DNA of 64,000 nucleotides from Punica granatum. Its lineage: Eukaryota; Streptophyta; Magnoliopsida; Myrtales; Lythraceae. Shown here piece by piece: positions 1 through 12,870 of this stretch. The DNA lies in NCBI RefSeq assembly GCF_007655135.1, contig NC_045132.1, positions 18,118,534-18,182,533 on the forward strand, given 5' to 3'. How positions within the stretch are numbered: position 1 is the stretch's first letter; every line of letters begins with the position of its first letter. Under the pieces are notes generated by a model, which saw only the letters and a list, made by a program, of their open reading frames with translations, made no database searches and had not been told where the DNA came from. Both the position numbers and the translations under genes were made by a program.

Positions 1-1
1 G

Positions 2-892
2 GGGCGGGTTTTTGCTCTACAAGGCGAACCTGAAGTTGCCCGGGTTTGGTTACCGAACGCACTCTCTCCGGGCCTTGCCATGGCTCGGGCCTTTGGAGAT
101 TTCTGTCTCAAGGATTTTGGTCTCATCTCGGTGCCCGAAGTTTCCTACCGATGCATCGGCAAGAAGGATGAATTCATTGTCTTGGCCACAGATGGGGTTT
201 GTTACTTCAAATCGTTTCCCATTTTTCTCTTCTTCTCAAAACTGGGCTGGAGATTGAAGTGGACGTGTTATGGATTCGTCATGTTTTATTATGTCTAGTC
301 ATTATATTCACAAAATTAATATGAAAAATTATTTGGAAAATAAATATAGTCAATTAAAAGAGAAACAAGGAAGAGCTGGCTGGTTTATTGAGAGTTCTGG
401 AGTGAAATTGGCTGGTCTTGAACGAGAACTGGCCGATTGTCAATTGGCTGCCTGGTGCAGTTTTTAGAAGAATTCTTACACTCTTTTGTCCATTGTGCTT
501 AGATCTGGGATGTGCTTTCAAACAAGGAAGTCGTGGACATCATAGCATCGGCACCAGCGCGTTCCTCAGCAGCGCGATCGCTGGTCGAGAACGCGGTTCG
601 TGCTTGGAGATACAAGTATCCGACTTCCAAAGTCGATGACTGTGCCGTGGTTTGCCTCTTCCTCGACTCGGATAGCCTCTCTACTGCTTCAAATTCGAAG
701 CCCAACGAGCAGCAGCCCTCTTCTATGGACCAAGCCAAGACCACCACGGAAGGGAGCAAGGATGATGCCTCAGAGTCTGAGAATGTGGACACCGAGGGTG
801 ATTGGTCCGCCCTCGAAGGCGTATCTCGTTTGAATACTCTTCTGAACCTGCCGAGTTATGTCCCCGGGAAGGATGAGAAACAGGCTTCTTGA
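2..892 (+). CDS. Protein phosphatase 2C, C-terminal part (5' end outside window)
   Basis: Mn/Mg-dependent Ser/Thr phosphatase of the plant PP2C (PPM) family. Two exons are visible, 2-196 and 503-892, joined by a GT..AG intron (197-502) in phase 0; they encode the last 194 residues and a TGA stop. The first exon carries the family block GLAMARAFGDF and the metal-binding Asp in ATDG; the junction restores DGIWDVLSN, and the second exon has the late metal-binding pair in SKVDDCAVV. The C-terminal tail with EGVSRLNTLLNLP resembles Arabidopsis clade E PP2Cs, an assignment made from recalled family features. The start and the first half of the catalytic domain lie upstream of the window. No frameshift is seen, so the gene looks functional. 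A 3' UTR follows, with T-rich and AATAAT-like sequence near 1250-1290. Confidence 0.9.
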
Positions 893-1725
893 GGTACAAC
901 GGGGGTGGCCCTGCTTGATCGAGGAAAGAGGTGCTGCATCCCGTCTTTTCGATTTTTTTTTTCCTTCTTTTCCAAGATGTTCATTATATAATTTTTTTGG
1001 GGAAGGTTTCTTTTGGCAAAGAAGGGTGGGAAAGGGAAAGGGAATTTTGTGGCCATCATCAATGGTTAATATCTTCGTGGAGAGGTGGGACCCGGCTGTA
1101 TTAGGATGCCTGGGAAATTGACCATTCTCTCTGTCTCTCTCTGGTGTTGGGGCTGTGGTTAGGATTGGCTTTCTTCTTCTCCTCTGTAGAATCTTACCAT
1201 ATTTTGGTTGTCCCAATTACGGTTGATTTGTAATTTGTAAAACACATTAATATTCTTGAGCTTCGATGATGAATGATTAATAATAACTTTCAATGTGGCT
1301 GCCTTCTTTCACATATGCATTTCCCTTGTTGGACCGACCTTTTATACTTTTGTTCCAGTGTTACCGCATAAACTTGAAGAGAGAACGATCTTATGTGTGT
1401 GAAGTCGACTCTATATGGTGTGACATTGGCTGGTTACATTAAGGTTCGCTCTTTCATGGACCTGCTTCAATGTTACATCTTTAGGTTGTAGATCCTGGAG
1501 TCGATCACTGTCGGAGCAAGGCCCCTGCTCTGGTGAAAAAATATCGGGTTGTCGCGATCGAGAGGGGGCCCACCTAATCTGAGAAATGAATACACAAGTG
1601 GTCAAATTGGAACTACATCTTCATCCCGCCTTATCCAGAAACGGGAGGAGAAGGATCACATAACAAAACTGTAGCTCTTAATTCCCAACCACCCCAGAAA
1701 ATATTGAGGCCCAGTATGGGCGGAT
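893..1725. other. Intergenic: PP2C 3' UTR and upstream region of the DUF2358 gene
   Basis: No coding region is supported here. The first roughly 400 bases are T-rich and fit the PP2C 3' untranslated region. The remainder is upstream of the next gene on the same strand. The open frames on the minus strand overlap the PP2C 3' end and show no family features. Confidence 0.6.
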
Positions 1726-3865
1726 ATGAGTGCTTCTGCTGTCTCCACCGCTGTCTCCACCGCTCCCTCTCCCGCCAACGCCTGTGGAGGCTGCAGCTGC
1801 CGCCGGATCAACAAATGTGTCCCCACCGCCTTCAAGTTCGTCACTCGTCAGCTGCACCATCATGGTCATCACCAGCGGAGCAAGTTCTCCCTCCGAGGTT
1901 CCCTTCTCTGAACTCTTCTCTGCCCTTTTTTCGAGTGGCGGGCAAGGGTGATTTTCTTTTGTCAAACCTTGTGTGTTTGGCAATGTCGAGGACGGTCCAG
2001 CCGTTTCGGCACGTTTAATATTCTTGGGCATTTACAATTGAGATGGATCAGTTTTTATCCAAATAATGACACGATTATCATAGATAGTGAATTGGAAGGT
2101 CCTGTGAACTATGATCAGCAGATTGAAGAAAATTACAGTTCGCTTATGCTAATATTATCGCAATGAATGACCTGTTTGATAAGATGAAGTGACAAGGAAT
2201 AGAGAACGACAACTTTCGAATGGCAGGGTCATGTGATTGCATTCATTTCCATTTAATTGTAGCGAATGGACTATTAGAGTTTCTGCCAATATTAAATCTT
2301 CTTGTAATTTTCAGTCCACATATGCAAGACACTGGTTGTTAATATGCTTATAGAGAAAGTGATGAGTCCTTAATTGGCAATCCTGAAATGGAAACATGAT
2401 GTGCCTTGCAGTGGCCAATGAGCAGAGCAGGACTGAGGTATCAGCCGACTTGAGCAATGAGAGATCGGAAGCTGACAAGATAGTCGATGGGATGGATTTT
2501 GGTGAGCTCTGCAATGAGTTCGAGTGCATCAGTAGTCCCTTGGTAGAGTCCACTGCGAGGCAACTCGTCCGCGATATATTAGAGCTTCGGGAAGGCAATC
2601 GTGCCCTCGGAACCTATGCAGTATCTGTCAAATACAAGGTACTCCTCTCTCATTGTCTAGATCAGATTTTGCTCGATGTAATTTGCCGGAGAACTTCTCT
2701 GCCATTTCAGAAAATCAGTATCTTTCCGGTTTTTGTTCCATGTATTGGAAGTTCTGTTGGAGTTTAATCCTTGAGCAGAGTCAGTCAATCAACAGGAGTC
2801 AAAAAAACTAACTAATTTCAACCCAATATTTGGAACTACATCCGCGTTGCAGGACCCGATTAGAAGTTTTACGGGTCGTGAGAAGTACAAGCGGCCACTC
2901 TGGGTGACTGGTGCACTAGAAAATCCTTCCGTGGTAAATATTCTGCAAATTCGCGAAGTCTAGTTGCTTCTCCGTAAAGTACAAATAAGCAAGATAGAAA
3001 TCCGGAACTCAGCCTTCGAGCAGATTTTCATCTTACATTTTCTGTTCTTGATTCTTGTAGTCTGTGCAAGAAATGGTGATGTTGTCCACCAGTGTCTTGA
3101 GGATCAGGTGGACGATTAGCGGGAAACCTAAGTCCATAATTGCTGCCATAGGAGGCGACCTGATTGTCCGAGTTAATTCCCAATTCACCCTGAACCAGAT
3201 CAGTGGGCAAGTGATCGAGCATGAAGAGTCTTGGGATCTGTCAGCATCGTCAGCGGTCGCCCAGGCATTCTTCTGGGCTTCGCGCCGCCTGTTTACCACG
3301 ATCGAGACCGGAAAAGATTTCACCGAGTCCATTAAGAATCTGAGTAGCCGTTTCATGCCAAAAGAGGAAAACCTGGAGGTGTATCCGGACCCTTCTGGTG
3401 ACCCAACCAAAGTAAGTCCTCAACTAGCAATTAATACATCACATTTAACAATAGCCGGTTTGTTTGTCGAGGAAGCTTTCTCGTTTAGTGGATTTGCTAA
3501 TGAAATCATGATCACAAAACATTATAAGGGTAACGAAAATCGATTTACTTAATATGGTAGCAATGTTTATAGATAGATCAAGGTCTAATTAATGTCCTAG
3601 TCATCCTGTACGGGCGATTCTCGTCAATGTGTATTTCTGTTCCATAGTGTCATTAATTTCCTGCAGTGAAATACTAAAATCGAGCTCAGTATGCATCGTA
3701 TGTGTCTGGTCTATTTTGTGGCAGTTCGAACTTTCTGACTCCATGTTATTTGATTCGGCACAGTTCTTCCAGAGGGATGACAGCTTCCAGCGGGACCTAT
3801 ACCAAATCGCGCTGTTACTGGCAGTGCTCTATTTTGTTGTACAGTTCTTGAGGGCAACCTTGTGA
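1726..3865 (+). CDS. DUF2358 chloroplast protein (At1g65230-like), complete
   Basis: Five exons join in frame: 1726-1897, 2412-2638, 2853-2933, 3061-3411 and 3764-3865, giving 310 residues. All four introns are GT..AG. The ATG at 1726 is chosen because the first 57 codons are rich in Ser, Ala, Arg and His and poor in acidic residues, like a plastid transit peptide, and the exon joins the conserved part in the right phase. The conserved core includes the DPIRSFTGREKYKRPLW and SASSAVAQAFFWASRR blocks, which I recognise as DUF2358, an NTF2-like fold domain of unknown function. The C-terminus holds one hydrophobic segment (about 288-306) ending LRATL, consistent with a thylakoid or envelope anchor. 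The biochemical role is not known. Family assignment is from recalled similarity; targeting is inferred. Confidence 0.85.
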
Positions 3866-5398
3866 GAAGAAACACCATATATAGCTTCTGCTCTATTTCA
3901 TCCTCGGAAGACATTGTGTATATTTCTCTGTTGAACATTATATCGTATTGCATATATCTGTCTTGGACACTGATCATAGTTTAAGAATTCACGGGAGATA
4001 TATATCTTCATTACAGAGACAGTAATGTCATCTGCATTTTAGTTTAATCTGTCTAATCTATTCGATTCGAACAAGGTATGAAATTACGAATGTATAAACC
4101 TCACAGAATGCAATAAGAGTGCTCATGTATCATCAAATTGCCAAGACTCTAATCATTACGTCCTCAATTTCGTGTTGAATTAATATGAACCAATATTTCA
4201 TTCTATTCCAAAAGAATTTTTTTTATTTAGAATTTAGTACTATTTACTGTATCTTTTAATAATCGACTAACATATTCAATAACCAAAAAAAAAAAAAGAC
4301 TAACATATTTAATTACAAGCGGTAATAAATTTATGCATTTTTTAAATATTTTTAATAATATCTTTAATTCATTTCTAATTTCACATAAATTTAATTACTC
4401 TACAATTTCTTAAAAAATCATTAAAAGATGTGGAAGCCCATACTATATAAAATAATGAAAGCTGTAGCGATGCATCGAAATGTGCCACGTAGAATGAAGC
4501 TAGTATCTAGTTGTAAGACCTTTCGAATCACCAACAACGAGAAAATGACAATTGGCGTAGTATCATGATACTATCTCGGCTCTAAAAGCTGAAAATTCAT
4601 ATAATTCATAGTTATGATTACATATATAATATATCGAATTTGATAATTGAGAACTTAATGTAGCTAGTATTGTGTTTGAGAAAAAACAATACCTATTTTT
4701 AGCTCTACGGTCAAAGTTCTTCATCAATTGTCCTGAAAAGATTCTACAAAGGTATAGTATTAGAATCATAGGTCTCCTTATCATCTTGACATGAGTAAAT
4801 TATATAGTATATGGATTTGATGGAGATGATTCTATATTAGCTAGAGACGGTTTCTTTTTTTTTTTGCTCAATTAACTGATGAACTATAATACAATCATGT
4901 AATATAAGAAACATGGTATACCGTTCATTGTTATTTTTTGTTATATGAATGATGAAATAAAATATATACATCGATGGATTACTAAGGGAGGATTGATATA
5001 TCTGGCTATTGTTACAATGGATTGATTATAGATATCGGTTAACATCTCAAGATAAGAGATTACATCCATAAAATGCTATATATATGCATCTTATCTTATA
5101 CTATTATTTAAGCAAGAGGTTGTTGATAAAATAGTTAAAAAGTAACATATAACTTTTTCTTAATTTAAATATCATATAATTTAAAATAAAAAACGGAAAC
5201 TGAAGGATAATATTGTTCATTTGATATTGTTCTCTCCTTCTCTTTTATCCCTCGCGTCAACATCTTCTTATTTGCTCTCTCCACTCTCAACTTTTTAGTT
5301 CCATATTCTATCATGTTACCTTTTGTTTTTTTTTTTAGCACCTTTCGCTTGTAATGTAGGTATCCTCTAGTGATAAAAGAAAAAAACTTTATATAGAG
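3866..5398. other. AT-rich intergenic stretch
   Basis: Beyond the presumed 3' UTR of the DUF2358 gene I see only AT-rich DNA with short A and T runs. No coding frame, RNA gene or clear repeat boundary could be supported. Confidence 0.5.
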
Positions 5399-7355
5399 AT
5401 GTTATGACCTAGGAGGCAATTCGACCAACTCGAATAAACGAGAAAAATGAAATAGGAACGACACACGAATAATTTGGCAGAATTAAGAGTATCCACTAGA
5501 TTGCACAAAAGAGACCACAACGAGATGATACTTGTATTTCCCCAAGCTCAAATCCAACCTACTCTCTCCGAGAAGTCTCATAGTAAGCTCTCTCTCACGG
5601 TCGTCACCGTCTTTGTACATAGCGCTCCAAGAATATTTATATATATAGATTATGAGACCCATGGTTTACCCGTTTTGTCAAATCTATTTCATGGTTTACT
5701 TTTTGCATCAAATCTATCCCGGCGTTATCTTTTCCGTCGACATCTGACGGCCGTGCTGACGTGGCACGTGGAGAGATAGTGGGCCACAATTGTCACGTGG
5801 GCGCCACATCAGCACGGCTGTTAGATTTCGACGGAAAAGATAACGCCGTGATAGATTTGATGCAAAAAGGAAACCATGGGATAAATTTGACAAAAAAAAG
5901 TATATGATAGATTTGACAAAACGGGTAAACCATGCGCCATTTTAGGTAAATACCCATATCCTAAATGTCCCTAAGAATATATCCTAGAATATTTATTGCT
6001 AAGGATATGTACAAGACCATCTAGAAATATATATCTTTAGAAGAGATTCTGAATTGCAACGAAATCGCACCAAAATGAAAACGGAATTGTGCGAGGAAAT
6101 TTTTTCCCGGTCTCAAGAGCGGCAGCACTGCTTTCTGTGCAGCAAAACAAACTACTTGTTCAACTTTGTACTTTGTGTGTAGTAGCACAACCTGTTCTAT
6201 GCTGCAACAAAAACTGTTGAACGCTTCTCATTGTCTTTAGTTGATCTTTTGTCCTCTTTTACGAGTCTTCGGTTTTTTCAGTCTTTCAAGCTTGATGCGA
6301 GGCACCTCCAACAAATCTCCACCTTGACTTGTATTGAGTCAAGCTACAATCTAGCTTCTTATACTCTTTATTCCAACACAGCCCTCATGGGCTCCACCTC
6401 AACATTTGCTCACGCCGCTCAAGTCCAAGTCTATGTTGGACTTCTCAGAGGTGTTGGGCTTCCTCGGAATTTCTGCAGAACTTTTACCAAACATGAAACA
6501 AGCCAAATCTGAAAGGACTTCAGCATTCTCCAAAATCACTAGCTCTTTAACCCATTTAGTGGTTTTGAATGCTTCCCATGCATGTCTATAGCTAGCTCAT
6601 TCCATAGGAGTAGTCACCTCACATCATATGGTGTTGTCTGAATAGCTCTTATCACCATAGGCTGAGGTTCAAATGTTCATGAATCTTCAAACTCCATCTT
6701 TTTCCAAGATATCGCCTTTGCACAAGGCTTCGCCTTCACTGGAGATGAGCTCTTACACTGCTTGGTCAGGGCAGCTTTCTCGAGAGCAACATATCATTTC
6801 ACAAGGTATTTCGAGGACTTACCAACCATGCGCATTCTTTGGATAGGCTCACCCTCCGGGCCCAAGAAAATATTGCTGATCGACTCGAAGAAATGAGAAA
6901 AATGAAATAAGAACGTCACACGAAAAATTGGCGAAATTAGGAGTATCTACTAGATTGCACGAAGAGATTACAATGAGATCACACTCATATTTTCCCAGGC
7001 CCAAATCCGACCTACTCTCATCGAGAAGAAGTCTCACACTAAGCTCGCTCTCACGATCTTCACCGTCTTCATACATAGCGCTCCAAGACTATCTTTATAT
7101 ATAGATTACGAGACCCATATCCATAGTATTAGAGATATATCCTAAATATCTCAAAGAATATATCCTAGAATATTTATCACTAAGAATATGTACAAGATCA
7201 CCTAGAAAGATTTCTCTTTTGAAAAGATTCTGAGTTGAAATGGAATCACAACACGAGAAAATTTCGACCGGCCTCGGGTGTCATAGCACTGCTTTCTGTG
7301 TTGCGGTACAAACCCAATAACTCTATGAAAATATAGTTATTCAACACTTTTAATG
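5399..7355 (-). mobile_element. Degenerate LTR-like element (direct repeats around a non-coding core)
   Basis: Two diverged direct repeats, about 5399-6170 (including a nested insertion) and about 6868-7355, flank roughly 650 bp. They share colinear blocks such as AGTATC.ACTAGATTGCAC, CATAGCGCTCCAAGA, TATCCTAGAATATTTA and AGCACTGCTTTCTGTG. Between them, at 6314-6328, the minus strand has a purine run (AAGGTGGAGAT) next to TTGTTGG, similar to the polypurine tract and LTR start of copia-type elements; hence the proposed minus orientation. No gag, protease, integrase or RT frame is recognisable, so this would be a non-autonomous or decayed copy. The outer ends are not certain. Confidence 0.45.
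5661..5953. mobile_element. Foldback MITE nested in the left direct repeat
   Basis: A long imperfect inverted repeat: the left arm starting ATGGTTTACCCGTTTTGTCA at 5661 is matched by the reverse complement ending near 5933. The arms continue through a shared block with GGCGTTATCTTTTCCGTCGA and meet in a GC-richer loop around 5750-5810. The paralogous repeat at about 7105-7117 reads GAGACCCATATCC without this block, so it acts as an empty site. By that comparison the insert ends near 5953, with ACCCAT repeated on both sides. It encodes nothing. Confidence 0.7.
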
Positions 7356-7369
7356 GGTATAATTAGAGC

Positions 7370-8330
7370 TAGTATATCGAGATTAGGTTTGTTTTAGTGG
7401 TTTTTAGTTTAGTTTTCAATCATATGCATTTTGATAGGATTTAGTAGTTTTTTTTTTATTTTTTTATGATTTTAATTGATTTTAAGTCAATTAGTTAATC
7501 GGTCTTTTGCCGCTCTAAATTCTCGATATTTTTTTTCCAGGCTAAACTCAAATTTTTTTGTGCAAATTGCATATAGATATAAAGCTTATTAAGTTAGGAG
7601 CACAACGAGTTAGACAGTTCGTGATTTTGAGCTTGAACGAGAAAGATACGACAAGTTTAATTTTATTGCACATAGTTATTTTACTGATCCAAAAGGGCCC
7701 AAGCCGCGGATATGGAAGCCTAGGTTGCCCCAAATTAGCCCACTCGCCAAGAGAATAGAAGGCAAACAAGAGAAAAGGCGTTTACTTGGGCTTTTGGTTT
7801 TTGTGGCACATTCGTGTCACTTCTTCGAACCTCTTGTTAATTTCTCTTAAACTTTAACGTCAATATTAAATTCTTGCACGTGTTCTTTAATACTTATGGG
7901 CTAAATTCTTTATGCTATGATTACAATGAACCCACATGTAGTTAATTTATTTATGTTCTATTGACCTACTTAGTTTTTGATGTTATTCTATTTATTTTAT
8001 TTTGTGTTTAATGCCTGCAATTGCCTGATAAACAGTTGTTATGATCTGTTAATCTGAATGAACTTGAAAAGCGAATTTCAAGTTTAGAACAGGGATAGAG
8101 TAGCCTAAGTTTAATCTCAAGGAATCGAGTCAATTAGTAGGTAAGATAGGAATATACTTACACATCTTAGGTAGCCAATTCAAGTTGGAACTTAATGAGT
8201 TTAGCCTAATCGCAATTTTGCTAGGAATATAGGGGATTGGTCAAGTTAGATATTTTTTTTCCTAAGCAATTTCAACAAAAATCAATAAAGAGTTCTAGAA
8301 ATACAGTAATAATCCGCAATCGCAAAGGTC
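7370..8330 (+). repeat. Dispersed repeat, inverted copy of the element at 9.25-11.1 kb
   Basis: Read on the plus strand, about 7800-8270 matches the reverse complement of about 9560-10020 in order. Shared blocks include CCACATGTAGTTAATTTATT, AACAGTTGTTATGAT.TGTTA and CTAGGAATATAGG. Weaker similarity reaches up to about 7370 against about 11040. There is no coding capacity. The outer ends of this copy are eroded, so the boundaries are approximate. Confidence 0.6.
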
Positions 8331-8764
8331 GTGTCTTTAACTTCTTCCAAATTTCATTATGTTTTTTCTTATTCGTTTCCTTCGTGATGTGAAGAGTAAT
8401 GGTATGACCCCATCTAACTTATGTATCACTTAAAGATTTTTTCCCCGCTACAACTAAGGCCCATACGACTAATAATAAAGAGAAATAAAAAGCTAAATGT
8501 GGGCGCAACAAATGTCCATGAGAATTGAATCTAAAAATATTGGTTCCTAGGCGAAGCCGTGTACCATTTCATCAAGTCCCATTTCCCTATTACTTTGCAA
8601 TTTGACTCTTAACTATCAATTATAATTCAATGTGAATATTGTTGCATTAGTTTATACAGTGACATAACTAACTCGCACACACCACATTTAGAATCCGTAT
8701 TTGCTTAAGCCAAATTGTCACTCTTGAGATTTCCATAAAATAGATTGCGAATTCATATGCTTAT
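8331..8764. other. Intergenic AT-rich stretch
   Basis: No coding frame or repeat structure that I could support. It lies between the dispersed repeat copy and the 3' end of the LINE fragment. Confidence 0.4.
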
Positions 8765-9252
8765 TATTTTATTTTTTTTGGGTAAGTGGTAGACAAATTT
8801 CATTAATACTGAAGCATTTGCATCAAGTAAGCCACTCACCCAAGTACAAGCCTCACATAAATAATCCTCTCGACCCAACCCAAACTGCTAATATTTACAT
8901 TAAGAACTATAGAAGATTGAACATGCTTAGAGGAAACTCCAAGGAAAGAAAGCATTTTCATTTTTACTTCATCAAAGATTCTCTGAGCCAAAGCAGTAGG
9001 AGATGGTACCTGTCTCTTGAAAATTGTGGAATTTTGTTCCCTCCATATCCAAAAGATGTAACATCTAGTTAAGCTCCGACCTTCAATCAGTACAAGATTT
9101 CAATACACCCACTTGGGACCCTAAACTCCTCCAAATTCCCTAAGTAACAAACAAGCGAAGAATAAATGATCCCGAGTCTCTACCTGTGAACTGCAGAACT
9201 CACATTCTGGTGTTGCATCAATTACACCCGACTGTAGTAATGTCCTTGTACT

Positions 9253-11097
9253 TGTTCGACGGTTTAGAATCCCACTAGTGCACTGGCCGTATGAGTAATA
9301 TAGTAACGAGTAAAGTATCGTTCCCATGAGAACTTGATCTAAAATTCTACTAACTTCTGAAATTATCATAACCTAATCGAAGTCAAGAAAATTAAAAATC
9401 GGTTTTAAATATATTAAGCAAGTTAAAAATAACCAAAGATCAATCGGTGGAGACGACCTAGGAAAATAATTTTCTCCACACTTCGCTAACCCGATATACC
9501 TCCTCTATCCCTAATTCGATTAAGATCCAACCGACTAACCTAAAGGTCACAATTATTTCCTAAGTATCTTCCGAACTGCGTAGGAAAAATACCTAACTTA
9601 ACCGGCTTCCTATATTCCTATGTAAATTGAAATTGTGCTTGGTTCATTAGGTCCCAACTTTAATCTAGCTACCTAGGGTGTGTAAATATATTCATATCTC
9701 ACCCACAAATCAAACTCAACTACTCGAGATTGAACTTATGTTATTATATCCATGTTTTAAACTTAAAATCCCTTTTCCAAGTTCATTTAAATTAACAAAT
9801 CATAACAACTGTTGATCAGACAATTGGAAGCATTGCGAACAATATAGAATAAATAAGTTAAAATGGAACTTCATTACATTAAGAGAAAATAAATAAATTA
9901 ACTACATGTGGATTCAATTGCAACCCTAGTATATGAAATTAGCTCATAAGAATTAGAAAACACATAGACGAATTTAACATAAATATTGAAATCAAAAGAG
10001 TTCATGCAAAAAATTTAAGAAGAATGGCAAGATTTCGCCATGAACTGCCTAAAACCCAAGTCAACTTCTTCCCTACGATGTCTTCCTCTCCTCTAATGTC
10101 TGCACTTTAGAAATCACACCCATCTCAGGATATATATCCATCAAAGGGCCTTGGTCCCAAAATACAAAACTAAATTTCTGAATAAGGAAAATATATCATT
10201 CTATATTTTGAATTCCTAAAATCAAGAATAAGAAAATTTCTAGTATAATATAATTTTGGGGTTATAACGCCATATATCCCATGGTTTTACTATTTTCTTA
10301 AATTTATCCCATACTTTAAAAATTACCCAAAAGGCCCATGTTTACCTCTTATTCCAAATCTATCACGCCGGATGTAAGTGGACTCCAAACCTATCCATGG
10401 CTTTAATTTTTTTTTAAATCTATCATATGATTTTAATTTTTTTCTCAAATCTATCACAGGCAAAGGGCCATCGTGGCAAGAATGGGCCCACTTACATTAC
10501 ACGTCAGCAACACTATTAAATATTGAAAAAGAAATTAATATCATGATATATTTGGAACAAATGTAAACCGTGGGCTTTTCTAGGTAATTTTTAAATTATG
10601 TGGTAGATTTGATAAACAGGTGATACTATGGGATATCTGGCGTAATAATTCATATCCTTTTTCTAAAGTGAATCTTCAAGATATTCCTACTTTGATAACC
10701 GATTTCCTCTGAGTCCGCACATCTGAAAGCTTCTAGAAGTAACTTGGGCACCAAGTCCATATAAATGTTGCATCTCTTAATTAATGGGCCAAAGCCCGGC
10801 CCGTTTAAGTGATCCACGTGGTCCATTAACGTTGTCCATGCATCGATCTCGAACTTTCGAGCACTCCCAAGTCTGCAAATATAAATCCTGAAAATAACAC
10901 TCGATTCAATAGCATGAGAAGTCATAGGAATATTCCAAATAATTACCTAGAAGAGAGATAAAAATACTAGATAATGTAGAAAATAAAATTAAACTAAAAA
11001 TGACCCAAAATTACTAAAACTCAACTAAATCGAGGACCTACCATCGATTTATAGCCCAAAAAGTATCTAGATTAACTCGATTCTATCGATTTATCAG
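9253..11097. mobile_element. TG..CA element with 5-bp target duplication inserted in the LINE
   Basis: The LINE protein is broken between residues on either side of this segment. GTACT occurs immediately before (9248-9252) and immediately after (11098-11102). The segment starts TGTTCGACGG and ends GATTTATCA, which are the TG..CA ends and 5-bp duplication expected of an LTR-type insertion. I see no gag-pol frame and no clear pair of terminal repeats, so it may be a solo LTR or a non-autonomous element. A fragment of the same family lies inverted at about 7.4-8.3 kb, and a foldback element is nested inside it at 10262-10650. Confidence 0.6.
10262..10650. mobile_element. Foldback MITE-like element nested in the TG..CA element
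   Basis: The ends form an imperfect inverted repeat: ACGCCATATATCCCATGGT on the left against ACGCCAGATATCCCATAGT read from the right end. The body repeats phrases such as AAATCTATC, shared with the foldback element at 5661-5953, so both may belong to one family. No target duplication could be fixed. It is non-coding. Confidence 0.55.
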
Positions 11098-12870
11098 TAC
11101 TTAACCTGTTGAGCACACGCAACGAACTAATGAAAGATGATCCTGGAGTATGCCCTGCAAACCATACAGCATCACCCCATTCCACTCTAGGTTCCCTTGC
11201 TCTCCATCCACTTGCAGTTGTGTCACAGCCATCGTTATGAGGATTCCAAACAAAGCTATCCATTGTAGCTAACACCACACCAGCAGCAAGTGCTTGAATA
11301 GAAGGGGCCGGTAGATCTAAACTTCTCGGCCACCTCCAATTCCCATCCACTAAGACTGCATTGACAGTAACATGCTCCCTAATAGTTGGAAAGCATCTCA
11401 AGCCTCTTTCACAATAGTTAATTAAAGGCCCTACTCGTAGATCATAGATCTCAACTGCAGGAGCTTTCTCCAACTCGAAGAGGAATCACTTCGGACTTTC
11501 AATGACCAACCACTCCTATTTTTAACCAAAAATTTCCTCACCCAAGCAACCCATAATGATCCAGAACAAATAAGAACGTCCCAGAAATTTTTCACTAAAC
11601 GTACTTTATTCCAAACAACCACATCCTTAACTCCCAAACCTCCCTCCTTCCTAGGTAGACAAACCTTCTCCCAACTAACCTTCCCCTACCAGTGTAATGT
11701 TGTAGCCCCTTCCAAAGACAATTCCTACATCTCTGATGAACCAATCTCACAACCCTCTTAAGAAATGCAAGCACCGATAATTGACCATGCTTAAAAGAGC
11801 TGAATTTATCAATTGGACTCTTCCAGCATAAGAAAGGTACTTCACTGTCCAGTTTCTGATTCTTTTTGTTATCTTTTCTGTTAAGACTTCACAGCATCGC
11901 ATAAACAACTTACCGGACACCAGAGGAAGACCCAGGTACCTCACAGGTAGAACCCCTTTCTTAAAACCAGAACGCTCCTGCAATTCTGCAATTCGTTCCT
12001 CGCTCAAGCCACCAACAAAGAACTCAGGCTTTTCCGTATTCAGCTTAAGACCAGGACATTCGTAAAAGACTCAATATATCCAAGATAGCAGCAAAAGAAT
12101 CCTTTGACCCATTACAAAAAATAAAACGATCATCCGCAAAGCATAAATGGTTCAACTTCAAAGATTTACCCAAGGATGAAACCCAACTTTGCCTTAAACA
12201 GCTGCAACACCAAGAATTCGAGAAAGAGACTCCATTTCAATCACAAATAAGTATGGAGAAATCGGGTCACCCTGCCACACTCTTCGCTTACCAAAAAAAA
12301 AATGTGAGAGTTCCATTGATGGTCACTAAATAATAAGGAGATGTGATGTAACCTCTGATCCACCCGATGAATTTGGAAGGCAAACCCATTGCCACCACGC
12401 TACTCATAATAAATTCCCAACTTAGGAAATTAAAGGCCTTCATTAAATCTATCATGATGGCACATCTGGACGATATATGTTGCCTGTCATAATTCCTCAC
12501 TAGCTCGTGTGCAAGAAGAACTTTGTCAGAGATCTTCCTACCCTGCATAAAAGCCGCTTGGTTCAAACTAATAACAAGAGGCAATACTATCTTCAGCTTG
12601 TTGGATAACATCTTTGCAACACACTTATAGACAACATTACAACCAGATATGGGCTGAAAATCTTTCATACAATCAGCCTAAGCCTTCTTGGGAACAAGTG
12701 TGACAATAGTCGAGTTTACTTCCCTTCTCATGCTCCTGTATGGAAATAATGTTGAATAGCCGCAACAAAATCCTTTTTTTACTACCTGCCATCCCTGCTT
12801 GAAGAAGAATGCTGTAAAACCATCAGGGCCAGGGGAAATAATTCATATGATTATTGTATGCTTGACTTAC

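Larger units (their letters stand above)
8765..12870 (-). mobile_element. LINE (non-LTR retrotransposon) fragment, 5'-truncated and interrupted
   Basis: Read on the minus strand, pieces of one LINE ORF2 are in order. About 12668-12288 holds reverse-transcriptase motifs such as NQAAFMQGRKISDKVLLAHE and a SSRCAIMIDLMKAF block. FADD, the RT catalytic motif, is at 12140-12129. About 12007-11747 carries GVLPVRYLGLPL and the thumb region. Next come 11473-11105 and, after an insertion, 9250-8900 with the zinc-binding CEFCSSQVETRDHLFF and a C-terminal RIFDEVKMKML stretch. A T-run on the plus strand at 8768-8778 fits the poly(A) tail. Frames shift several times and stops interrupt the protein, so it is a dead copy. 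The endonuclease domain is missing. Confidence 0.85.

Noticed and set aside
770..1216. 148-codon minus-strand frame over the PP2C 3' end
   Set aside because: Antisense to the PP2C last exon and its T-rich UTR; Lys-rich low-complexity product.
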